Assembly (NCBI GenBank): GCA_023433855.1
Contig: JAEYTV010000442.1
Coordinates: forward strand, 1-11,276
Source: Pseudomonadota bacterium
GTDB lineage: Bacteria; Pseudomonadota; Alphaproteobacteria; Rhizobiales; Rhizobiaceae
Direction: 5' to 3'
Length of the DNA: 11,276 bases
Positions within the stretch are counted from its first letter, which is position 1. Each line of letters begins with the position of its first letter. The notes beneath the pieces are model-generated. The model did not search any database, was not told the DNA's origin, and saw only the letters and a program-made list of their open reading frames with translations. Shown one piece after another: positions 1-6,932 of the stretch. Both the position numbers and the translations under genes were made by a program.

Positions 1-302
1 GCCCACGCCGCGAGGGTGCGCAATGCCCCCACGAGCGATATTCCGAGGTCAGTGAGCTGGTACTCCACTTGCGCGGGAACCGTTGGATAGACCTTCCGCT
101 GGACGAAGCCGTTGGCTTCCAGGGAACGAAGGGTCAATGTCAACATACGGTGCGATACGCCATCCACGCGCCTTCTGAGCTCATTGAAGCGTACTGGTCC
201 GGCTGTCAGGCAGGCAACTGTTGGTATCGTCCACTTGTCTCCAAAGATGCCGAGTAATTTCCCGAGCGATTGGCAGTCGGCTCGCGTCGACACATTAACC
301 AT
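1..302 (-). CDS. HxlR-family winged-helix transcriptional regulator (3' end cut by window edge)
   Basis: About 100 codons are visible, starting at an ATG read from 302 and running off the left edge. The translation follows the HxlR pattern throughout: a Cys near the N-terminus (C10), the G-D-K-W-T segment at residues 21-25, G-P-V-R-F-N-E-L-R-R around residues 35-44, V-S-H-R-M-L-T-L-T-L-R-S-L-E as the recognition helix region, then the wing V-Y-P-T-V-P-A-Q-V-E-Y and L-T-D-L-G. HxlR proteins are about 100-130 aa dimeric DNA-binding proteins, often repressors responding to electrophiles, quinones or disulfide stress, in some cases through the conserved N-terminal Cys. Only the last few residues should be missing. 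It is transcribed divergently from the NmrA-type oxidoreductase gene, the usual arrangement for an HxlR regulator and its target. Shine-Dalgarno support for the start is weak; the start is chosen from family length. Confidence 0.9.
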   Translation of the reverse strand, partial: MVNVSTRADCQSLGKLLGIFGDKWTIPTVACLTAGPVRFNELRRRVDGVSHRMLTLTLRSLEANGFVQRKVYPTVPAQVEYQLTDLGISLVGALRTLAAW

Positions 303-369
303 ACATTTCTCGCTAGTATTGTGGGATTGGAGAGCGATGTGATTGACCGCTCGATGCTCCGGTCGCCAG

Positions 370-383
370 GAACAAAATTGTTC
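370..383. promoter_or_regulatory. Inverted repeat GAACAA-AA-TTGTTC, candidate HxlR operator
   Basis: A perfect 6+6 bp inverted repeat with a 2-bp centre lies in the 148-bp gap between the divergent HxlR and NmrA-type genes. A looser dyad, GAGCG-N11-CGCTC, lies at 332-352. No convincing sigma-70 hexamer pair was found, so the promoter positions are unknown. That this is the regulator's binding site is inferred from symmetry and location only. Confidence 0.4.
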
Positions 384-450
384 GTTCTTGAGGCTCCTCG
401 CGACGGATACTAGATCAGGATCGATATGTTCTTGCTTGAAGGTATTGATC

Positions 451-1374
451 ATGACCACGACGGACACAAGGCCTGTGCTTGTGACGGGCGCCACCGGAGG
501 ACAAGGTGGAAGCGTAGTCGACAAGGCGCTGCGAAAAGGCATCCGGGTCCGTGCTCTGGTTCGCGATCCGAAAACCGCGTCAGCGCGCCAGTTGGCGGAG
601 GCGGGAGCCGAAATCGCTCAAGGGGATTTCGCGGATGCCGCGTCCTTGAAGCGGGCAATGAAATCCGTGCGTGCCGTCTTTTCCATGCAACAGGACGGTG
701 CACCGACGTCGGATTTTCGGTCACTGCTCGATGCTGCAATGGGGGAAGGAATCGAGCAGTTCATACATTCCACTGTTTCCGGCCTAAGCGAACGGGAAGC
801 GGATTTCGATGCGTATGGCGGGGACGTGAAGCAGGAATACTGGCAAGCAAAGATTGCTCAGGAACGCGCTCTGCGGGCTGCGCCGTTCCGCTATCGCACA
901 TATTTGCGTCCTTCCCTCATCATCGACAATCTGTCATTGCGAGCGCGCTTCCTTTATCCGAGGCTTGCTACGGCAGCCGATCTGCTCTTGGCGATGCCGC
1001 CTGATCAACCTGTTTCATTCGTCTCTTACGATACCATCGGACGGATAGCGGCGGAGGCCTTTGCCGATCCAGCGCGGTTCAACGATTCCGAAATCGAACT
1101 TGCTGATGAATATACATCCTATTCAAACGTTGCCGCCCATCTTGGAGAAGTCAGCGGCAAACCTGTCACTGTCACGTATGCTTCTGAGAAAGACGCAATC
1201 GCGATGGGGCTTCCACCGCGTGTCGCACATTCGCATGTTTGGCTGACGGAGGTGGGCTATCCGGCTCGGCCCGAATCTCTAGCTCATTACGGCATAAGAC
1301 CCTTGCCCATCCGAGAATGGATAAACCGGGAAATCGGAAACATCGAAATCGGAGGCCCTGCGTCTGGATCGTAA
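451..1374 (+). CDS. NmrA/QOR2-type NAD(P)-binding atypical short-chain dehydrogenase
   Basis: The 307-aa product carries the N-terminal dinucleotide-binding motif G-A-T-G-G-Q-G (residues 13-19) after a hydrophobic beta strand, followed by R-A-L-V-R-D-P at 34-40, whose arginines are typical of NADP(H) preference in the NmrA family. The body resembles NmrA-like / NAD(P)H:quinone oxidoreductase-2-type proteins, which are Rossmann proteins lacking the classical Y-x-x-x-K pair and acting as reductases or redox sensors. The ATG at 451 is preferred to in-frame TTG starts further upstream because GAAGG sits 8 nt before it and the encoded protein starts right at the fold. The gene is divergent from the HxlR regulator and is its likely target, which suggests a role in handling a reactive electrophile or quinone. 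Its substrate cannot be read from sequence. It converges on the caiD-like gene with a 33-bp gap. Confidence 0.88.
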   Translation: MTTTDTRPVLVTGATGGQGGSVVDKALRKGIRVRALVRDPKTASARQLAEAGAEIAQGDFADAASLKRAMKSVRAVFSMQQDGAPTSDFRSLLDAAMGEGIEQFIHSTVSGLSEREADFDAYGGDVKQEYWQAKIAQERALRAAPFRYRTYLRPSLIIDNLSLRARFLYPRLATAADLLLAMPPDQPVSFVSYDTIGRIAAEAFADPARFNDSEIELADEYTSYSNVAAHLGEVSGKPVTVTYASEKDAIAMGLPPRVAHSHVWLTEVGYPARPESLAHYGIRPLPIREWINREIGNIEIGGPASGS

Positions 1375-1407
1375 GCGGGCGAGATCGCCGATATCGCGGC
1401 CTGAAAG

Positions 1408-2193
1408 CTACCTGCCCTTCCATACGGGACCCCGCTTCTCGGCAAAGGCGCGTGCCCCTTCGAGCTGGTCTTCGCTGGAATAGAGCACGTCGACCGTCCT
1501 GAGCTGACGGCGGGTGACCTTGTTCATCGTCGTCTGGAATTTCTCTCCCTCCGCCTCGCGCACCACTTCCTTGATGGCCGCATAAACGAGCGGCGGCCCA
1601 CTTTCGAGCAGCCGCGCCAGTTCCCAGGCACGCTCCATCAACTTGGTTGCGGGCAAGATCTCGTTGACGAAACCCCAGCGATGCGCCTCCTGCACATCGA
1701 GCCATCGGCCGGTCAGCAGCATGTCCATGGCGATGTGATAGGGAATGCGCTTGGGCAGCTTGATCGAGGCGGCATCCGCCACCGTGCCGGAGCGAATTTC
1801 CGGCAGGGCAAACGTTGCATGTTCCGCCGCAAGAATGAGATCCGTCGACAGCGCGATCTCCAGCCCACCGCCGCAGCAGATGCCGTTCACCGCGGCGATG
1901 ATCGGCTTGTTGAGGTCGCGCAGTTCCTGCATGCCCCCGAATCCGCCGACGCCATAATCGCCATCCACGGGATCGCCCGCGGCAGCAGCCTTCAGGTCCC
2001 AGCCGGGGCAGAAGAACTTTTCGCCAGCGCCGGTGATGATGGCGACCCGCAATGTGGCGTCGTCACGGAAATCGCGAAAGATGTCGCCCATGATCCGCGA
2101 CGTGACAAGATCGATGGCATTCGCCTTCGGCCGGTCGATGGCGACTTCGAGAATGCCACCCTCGCGGCGGGTCCTGATCGGTTGATCGGTCAC
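1408..2193 (-). CDS. caiD: Carnitinyl-CoA dehydratase (crotonobetainyl-CoA hydratase), CaiD-like
   Basis: This 261-aa crotonase-fold protein has the same length as E. coli CaiD as I remember it and shares long stretches with it: D-R-P-K-A-N-A-I-D (20-28), R-V-A-I-I-T-G-A-G-E-K-F-F (49-61), G-W-D-L-K-A-A-A (64-71), S-E-D-x-L-E-G near the C-terminus and the terminal P-V-W-K-G-R. CaiD interconverts crotonobetainyl-CoA and L-carnitinyl-CoA in the cytoplasm. Both crotonase catalytic glutamates are present, E112 in G-G-G-L-E and E132 in L-P-E. The glycine-rich loop that usually follows is altered (A-D-A-A-S-I-K-L at 139-146). The start is GTG at 2193, with GGAGGAGG 5 nt upstream at 2199-2206, and it overlaps the synthetase stop by 4 nt (GTGA). 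As the last gene of the operon it supplies the hydration step linking crotonobetaine to L-carnitine. Confidence 0.9.
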   Translation of the reverse strand: MTDQPIRTRREGGILEVAIDRPKANAIDLVTSRIMGDIFRDFRDDATLRVAIITGAGEKFFCPGWDLKAAAAGDPVDGDYGVGGFGGMQELRDLNKPIIAAVNGICCGGGLEIALSTDLILAAEHATFALPEIRSGTVADAASIKLPKRIPYHIAMDMLLTGRWLDVQEAHRWGFVNEILPATKLMERAWELARLLESGPPLVYAAIKEVVREAEGEKFQTTMNKVTRRQLRTVDVLYSSEDQLEGARAFAEKRGPVWKGR

Positions 2194-4253
2194 GATATCC
2201 TCCTCCGGATGAGCGCATCCACCGCCACGCCCCCCCCGCCTTCCGGCAACACCATGAGCGGATTGATGTCCAATTCCTCGATGTCGCCGGCATTCTCTAC
2301 AAGGTAGGCCGCAACCGCCGCCACGGCTTGTGCAAGCGCAGCGATATCACCCTTCGGAGCGCCACGATAACCCCCGAGCAGCTTTTTGATCTTGAGGCCG
2401 GATATCGCCTCCGAGATCGCTTCCGGAGAGGCCGGCAGGGTAAGCAATGCGGAATCCTCCAACAATTCGACGAGAATCCCGCCGGCCCCGATCGTCATGA
2501 CAAGACCGGCGACCGGATCGCGCATCGCGCCGATAATGATTTCCGCCACCGGCGTGCCGGCCATCCTCTCGACCAGATAGCCGTTTGCAACGCCCGCCAT
2601 GGCATGAGCGGCGGCGACCACCTCTTCGCGGTTCTTCAGGTTGAGCTTCACCGCGCCAGCTTCCGTCTTATGGGCGACGCCACGCCCCTTGAGGGCAACG
2701 GGAAAACCGAGCTTCGCCGCTGCCTCTCCGGCAGCTTCCGGTGAAACCTCGACCAATCCTTCCGGCACGGGCAACCCGAAGGCGGAAAGTTCGCGTTTCG
2801 CTTCGTCCTCGTTCAGCGTGGCCACCTCGCCGGCGCCGGCGGCCGTCTTGAGCAGCGGCACGTGCTCGGGCCCGGCCCATGCGTTACCGATGAATACGGC
2901 GATTTCAGCGGCGGCAAGCGCCTCCTCGATACCGTAGAAAGGCACGACGCCTTCGCGCATCAGCTGCTCGGCCACCTGTTCGGGCAGGTTTTCCGCCATG
3001 CTGGACACGATGCCGGCATTGGCTCCGGTTGTCCTGTGCGCCGATACTACCGAGTTGACGGTCGTCAACCAGTCCGTCGCGTCACAGCGATCGAGGCGCG
3101 GAAAGTCGAGCACGACGAGGTTCAGCGCGTATCCACCCTCCATCATGGCCATGAAGGCGGCCGTCTGTTTCTCGCCATTGCCCCAGACGAAGGGGTGATA
3201 GTCGAGCGGGTTGGCGCGCGTGACCATCTCGCCGAGTGTTTCCCGCAACGGCTTGAGCTGTTCGTCGCGCAACGGCCGATAGAAAATGTTCCGCTTCACG
3301 CCCGCATCGGCCATCAGCGAGGCCTCGCCACCGGAACAACTCATGGAGGAAATGTCGGCGCTCGGCAGCGGACCGTAAAGGTGCAACAGCTTGAGGGTTT
3401 CCAGGAGTTCCGGCAGGGTCTGGACACGGCCTATGCCGAGGCGTTTCAGCAGTGCGGAGGAGACGCGGTCGTTGCCGGCGAGCGAGGCCGTATGCGAGAC
3501 CGTCGCAAGTTGCGCACCCTCCGACTTGCCGACCTTCAGCATGGCGACCGGCTTTTTCAGCCGGCGCGAAAGCCCAGCAAGCCGCTCCAACGCTTCGAGG
3601 CTGTCGAAACCTTCGACATGCAGGCCCACAGCGGTGACGCGGGGGTCCTGAATGACGGTACAGGCAAGTTCTGCAAGCCCCGTCTGCGCCTGGTTGCCGG
3701 CGGTCATCAGATAGGCGAGCGGCAGGCCGCGGCTCTGCATGGAGATGTTGCAGGCGATATTGGAGGATTGCGTCAGCACCGCGACGCCCCGATCGACCCG
3801 CAGCATGCCGTGCTGGTCCGGCCACATCAGCGCTCCATCCAGCATGTTGATGAAACCGTAGCAGTTAGGCCCCAGGATCGGCATATCGCCTGCCGCCGCA
3901 ACCAGGGCCGCCTGCAGCACGTCCCCGTCGGCAAGCTCGCTCACCGCCTCGCGGAAACCCGAAGCGTAGCAGACCGCTCCGCCCGCTCCGCTCGCCGAAA
4001 GCTCGCGGATGATCTCGATCGTCAACTGCCGATTGACACCGACGAAAGAGGCATCCGGCACGGCCGGCAGGTCGGCGACCGAGTGGTAACATTTGCGGCC
4101 GAGAATTTCATCCTTCTTCGGGTGGACAGGCCAGATTTCGCCCGCAAAGCCCATCTTGTCGCATTGCTCGATGACGCGACGGGCTTCCTTGCCGCCGAAG
4201 ACCGCAATGGTTTTCGGCCGGGTGAGGCGGTCGAGGGAACGCACCATCCTCAT
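2190..4253 (-). CDS. ADP-forming acyl-CoA synthetase (fused alpha-beta), probable betaine-acid CoA ligase
   Basis: The 687-aa product has the layout of single-chain NDP-forming acyl-CoA synthetases: an N-terminal CoA-binding Rossmann domain (about 10-140, with I-L-G-P-N-C-Y-G at 126-133), a succinyl-CoA-ligase-like middle region (about 150-460) with the phospho-acceptor histidine H254 in V-S-H-T-A-S-L-A-G, and a C-terminal ATP-grasp domain (about 475-687) with A-L-K-G-R-G-V-A-H-K-T and L-D-I-N-P-L-M-V. The family makes acyl-CoA from acid, CoA and ATP, releasing ADP and phosphate, and the reaction is reversible. Position between the acyl-CoA dehydrogenase and the CaiD homologue implies that it activates gamma-butyrobetaine, crotonobetaine or carnitine, a job done by the unrelated CaiC/CaiB in enterobacteria. 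The substrate is inferred. The start ATG overlaps the previous stop (ATGA); no good Shine-Dalgarno is seen, consistent with translational coupling. A second ATG lies two codons later (4247). Confidence 0.88.
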   Translation of the reverse strand: MRMVRSLDRLTRPKTIAVFGGKEARRVIEQCDKMGFAGEIWPVHPKKDEILGRKCYHSVADLPAVPDASFVGVNRQLTIEIIRELSASGAGGAVCYASGFREAVSELADGDVLQAALVAAAGDMPILGPNCYGFINMLDGALMWPDQHGMLRVDRGVAVLTQSSNIACNISMQSRGLPLAYLMTAGNQAQTGLAELACTVIQDPRVTAVGLHVEGFDSLEALERLAGLSRRLKKPVAMLKVGKSEGAQLATVSHTASLAGNDRVSSALLKRLGIGRVQTLPELLETLKLLHLYGPLPSADISSMSCSGGEASLMADAGVKRNIFYRPLRDEQLKPLRETLGEMVTRANPLDYHPFVWGNGEKQTAAFMAMMEGGYALNLVVLDFPRLDRCDATDWLTTVNSVVSAHRTTGANAGIVSSMAENLPEQVAEQLMREGVVPFYGIEEALAAAEIAVFIGNAWAGPEHVPLLKTAAGAGEVATLNEDEAKRELSAFGLPVPEGLVEVSPEAAGEAAAKLGFPVALKGRGVAHKTEAGAVKLNLKNREEVVAAAHAMAGVANGYLVERMAGTPVAEIIIGAMRDPVAGLVMTIGAGGILVELLEDSALLTLPASPEAISEAISGLKIKKLLGGYRGAPKGDIAALAQAVAAVAAYLVENAGDIEELDINPLMVLPEGGGGVAVDALIRRRIS
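2199..2206 (-). promoter_or_regulatory. Ribosome binding site of caiD-like gene (fixes GTG start)
   Basis: On the minus strand GGAGGAGG lies 5 nt before the GTG at 2193. It sits inside the last codons of the upstream synthetase gene and supports GTG as the true start, since no ATG is suitably placed. Confidence 0.75.
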
Positions 4254-5410
4254 GCGCCCAGCGGCCGCAGCAGATCGCGGCTGATGATATGCCGCTGGAT
4301 TTCGGACGTGCCGTCCCAGATGCGCTCCACGCGCGCATCCCGCCAGAACCGCGCCAGGGGCAGATCGTCCATCAGGCCCATGCCACCGAAGATCTGGATC
4401 GCTTCGTCGGTGATCCGGGCCAGCATCTCCGTCGCGAACACTTTTGCCGAGGCGATCTCGCGGTTCGATGGCAGGCCCTGATCAAGCCGCCAGGCAGCAG
4501 ACAACGTCAGCAGGTCCGCGGCGTCGATTTCGGTGATCATGTCCGCAAGCTTGAAGGAGACACCCTGGTTGGCACCGATCGGCTTGCCGAACTGTTTTCG
4601 CTCGGCCGCATAGTTCAACGCGTAATCGAAAGCCCGCCGGGCCCTTCCGACCGAGGTAGCGGCAACAGTGAGGCGGGTCGCATAAAGCCAGTCGTTGGCG
4701 ATGTCGAACCCCTTGTGCACCTCGCCGAGGATCTGCGCCGACGGCAGGCGGCATTCGTCGAAGCTCAGGATGCAGTTCTTGTAGCCCCGATGGGAAACGG
4801 AGTTGTAACCCTCGCGGATTTCAAAACCCGGCGTGCCGCGATCGACGAGAAAGCAGGTGATCAGTTTTTTCGGCCCGCGCGGCGTCTCCTCCTCGCCGGT
4901 GGCGATGAAGACGATGACGAAGTCGGCGATGTTGGCATGGGAGATGAAATGCTTCGTGCCGTTGACGATCCAGTCGTCGCCGTCCCTTCGGGCAAAACAT
5001 TTCATGCCGCGTACATCCGATCCCGCGTCCGGCTCTGTCATGGCCAGGGCATCGAACTTTTCGCCCTTCACCGCGGGTAAGAGGTATCTTTCGCGCTGTT
5101 CATCGTTGCAGGCCATCAGGATGCCGGAGGGGCGACCGAAGAAGACGGTAAGCGCCATCGAGCCGCGGCCGAGTTCACGCTCGACCAGCGTGAAGGATGT
5201 GTGGTCGAGACCCGCACCGCCAGCCTCTTCCGGGAAATTGCAGCCGAAAAAGCCGATATCGCGGCATTTGCAGGCAATCTCCTGGCCGAGTTCGGGTGGC
5301 ACGGTGCCGGTACGCTCCACCTCGTTCTCATGCGGATAGATTTCCGTCTCGACGAAATCGCGGACGGTCTTGACGATCATCTCCTGTTCGTCGGTCAGAC
5401 CGAAATTCAT
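4250..5410 (-). CDS. Acyl-CoA dehydrogenase, probable gamma-butyrobetainyl-CoA (betaine acyl-CoA) dehydrogenase
   Basis: The 386-aa protein is a full-length FAD-dependent acyl-CoA dehydrogenase: N-terminal helical domain, the flavin/substrate motif A-M-T-E-P-D-A-G-S-D near residue 122, V-N-G-T-K-H-F-I-S, R-K-Q-F-G-K-P-I in the C-terminal helical domain, I-F-G-G-M-G-L-M, and the closing segment W-D-G-T-S-E-I-Q-R (365-373). The catalytic base position, normally Glu in x-E-G-T, is Asp (D366). The start at 5410 is chosen because GGAGGAG (5415-5421) precedes it, it forms an ATGA overlap with the upstream stop, and the protein then begins M-N-F-G-L-T-D-E-Q as the family usually does. Known aerobic gamma-butyrobetaine degradation oxidises gamma-butyrobetainyl-CoA to crotonobetainyl-CoA, and this gene is the natural candidate. 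It is not close to E. coli CaiA, so the exact substrate is inferred from neighbours. An electron-transfer flavoprotein must be supplied from elsewhere. Confidence 0.88.
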   Translation of the reverse strand: MNFGLTDEQEMIVKTVRDFVETEIYPHENEVERTGTVPPELGQEIACKCRDIGFFGCNFPEEAGGAGLDHTSFTLVERELGRGSMALTVFFGRPSGILMACNDEQRERYLLPAVKGEKFDALAMTEPDAGSDVRGMKCFARRDGDDWIVNGTKHFISHANIADFVIVFIATGEEETPRGPKKLITCFLVDRGTPGFEIREGYNSVSHRGYKNCILSFDECRLPSAQILGEVHKGFDIANDWLYATRLTVAATSVGRARRAFDYALNYAAERKQFGKPIGANQGVSFKLADMITEIDAADLLTLSAAWRLDQGLPSNREIASAKVFATEMLARITDEAIQIFGGMGLMDDLPLARFWRDARVERIWDGTSEIQRHIISRDLLRPLGA

Positions 5411-6927
5411 GGTACTCCTCCGCCAGAAACCATGTCTTGTCTCTTCTGTCCGACGCACCGCCCCGCCCCTTCCGGCGCCGGCAGATCCTTGTGCGCATCG
5501 ATCAGCGGCTGCAACCTTCCCATGATCGCCGCGCCCGGGGGGACGGCCTTGCCCTCGGCAGAGGAGACATGCAGCATCAGGTGTTCGCAGGTGGCGAGAA
5601 GCACGCCATCAGAGGCGCGGATGAGCGACATGAAGCTCTGCAGCTTCTTGCCGTTCGAGGCGGGCAGAATCTGGGCGCTGACCTTCAGGAGGTCGCCGAG
5701 CATGGCTTCGTCGAGAAGCCGGGTATGGGTCTCCACCGTATAATAGCTGTTGCCGGCCGCGACATAATCCATGTCGACGCCTATCAGGCGCAGCAGCGAG
5801 TCGCTGGCATCGGCGAAACATTGCGCATAGCGGAACTCGGTCATGTGCCCGTTATAATCGATCCAGGACGGCTGGACTTTGATGTCCAGGAGGTCGAGCG
5901 GCTCTTTGCCCGGCTTTGCCTCCTGCTTCGGGGCGGTCGCCCAGAGATGTTTTTCGAATTCGGAAAGGATCTTGCCGGCGCCCCAGCCGCGGCCTGCATC
6001 CCCCGCCTTCAGCGCCTGCATGATGCCAACTAGGTTCTCGTCGCGGATGCGTTCGAGTTCGCGGATGCCACGGGCGCCGGACTGGGCGTCCGATTGGGCC
6101 GCAATCTTGTCCACCAGCGCATCGTCGAGATCGACGACGTCAGTGAGCTTCGTCCAGGGCCAGGAAAGGCAGGGGCCGAACTGTGCCAGAAAGTGGCGCA
6201 TTCCCGCCTCGCCGCCGGCGATGCGATAGGTCTCGAACATGCCCATCTGCGCCCAGCGCATGCCGAATGAATAACGGATCACGTCGTCCAGCGTTTCCGT
6301 GTCGCAGATATCGTCATGGATCAGCCACAGGCCCTCCCGCCACACGGCTTCCAGCAGGCGGTCGCCGACGAAGGCCTCGATTTCCTTCTTGATGATGACG
6401 CCCTTCATGCCGATCGGCGCGAGCTTTTCCTGCGCCGCCTTCAGGGTGTCGGAGGAGGTCTTCCGGCCACCGACGAGCTCTGCCAGCGGCAACAGATAGA
6501 CCGGGTTGTAGGGATGGGCGACGAACATGCGCTCGGGATGCTTCATGTCGCGCTGCAGGTCGGTCGGCATCAGGCCGGAGGTGGAGGAGCCGATCAGGGC
6601 CTTGGGATCGGCGGCGCCGTCGATCTCGCTGATGACATTACGCTTCAGCTCCAGCCGTTCCGGTACGCTTTCCTGGATCCAGTCGGCGCCCTGAACCGCC
6701 TCCTCGACCGACTTGCAGTAGGTGATCCTTCCCTTTGGCGGCAGCGGAGCCACGGTGAGCATGGCATAGGCTCGTTCGGCATTGGCCATCACCTCACCGA
6801 CGATGCGTTCGGCCTCCGGATGCGGGTCGAACATGTTGACATCAATGCCGGCGAGCGCGAAGCGTGCCGCCCAGGCGCCGCCGATCACGCCACCGCCGAT
6901 GCAGGCCGCCTTCTCGATCTTTCCCAT
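5407..6927 (-). CDS. lcdH: L-carnitine dehydrogenase fused to betainyl-CoA thioesterase
   Basis: The 506-aa bifunctional protein has two domains. Residues 1-330 form a 3-hydroxyacyl-CoA-dehydrogenase-like NAD enzyme with G-G-G-V-I-G (11-16), F-D-P at 33-35, S-S-T-S-G (114-118) and the catalytic H138 in A-H-P-Y-N-P, followed by a helical C-terminal domain. Residues 345-480 are a 4-hydroxybenzoyl-CoA-thioesterase-type hotdog domain with W-I-D-Y-N-G-H-M (355-362), in which D357 is the likely catalytic acid. The first domain oxidises L-carnitine to 3-dehydrocarnitine with NAD+; the second is expected to hydrolyse betainyl-CoA made by the BKACE enzyme to glycine betaine and CoA. Pseudomonas encodes these functions as separate genes. 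The ATG at 6927 gives the usual family N-terminus (M-G-K-I-E-K); an in-frame GTG at 6936, forming a GTGA overlap with the preceding stop, is a real alternative. Neither has a strong Shine-Dalgarno. Confidence 0.93.
   Translation of the reverse strand: MGKIEKAACIGGGVIGGAWAARFALAGIDVNMFDPHPEAERIVGEVMANAERAYAMLTVAPLPPKGRITYCKSVEEAVQGADWIQESVPERLELKRNVISEIDGAADPKALIGSSTSGLMPTDLQRDMKHPERMFVAHPYNPVYLLPLAELVGGRKTSSDTLKAAQEKLAPIGMKGVIIKKEIEAFVGDRLLEAVWREGLWLIHDDICDTETLDDVIRYSFGMRWAQMGMFETYRIAGGEAGMRHFLAQFGPCLSWPWTKLTDVVDLDDALVDKIAAQSDAQSGARGIRELERIRDENLVGIMQALKAGDAGRGWGAGKILSEFEKHLWATAPKQEAKPGKEPLDLLDIKVQPSWIDYNGHMTEFRYAQCFADASDSLLRLIGVDMDYVAAGNSYYTVETHTRLLDEAMLGDLLKVSAQILPASNGKKLQSFMSLIRASDGVLLATCEHLMLHVSSAEGKAVPPGAAIMGRLQPLIDAHKDLPAPEGAGRCVGQKRQDMVSGGGVP
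5415..5421 (-). promoter_or_regulatory. Ribosome binding site of acyl-CoA dehydrogenase gene
   Basis: GGAGGAG on the minus strand lies 4 nt upstream of the ATG at 5410, within the end of the lcdH frame. It decides the start against a longer in-frame reading that would begin at 5458 and add 16 residues with no family support. Confidence 0.7.
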
Positions 6928-6932
6928 GACAA

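Noticed and set aside
1378..1389. Small hairpin GGCGA-GA-TCGCC in the 33-bp gap between the convergent NmrA-type and caiD-like genes
   Set aside because: The stem is short with almost no loop and no T-run follows on either strand. It is not a convincing intrinsic terminator.
2862..4481. A 539-codon open frame on the plus strand
   Set aside because: It lies antisense to the synthetase and acyl-CoA dehydrogenase genes, which have clear family motifs. The plus-strand translation has no recognisable domain and is the usual shadow frame of GC-rich coding DNA.
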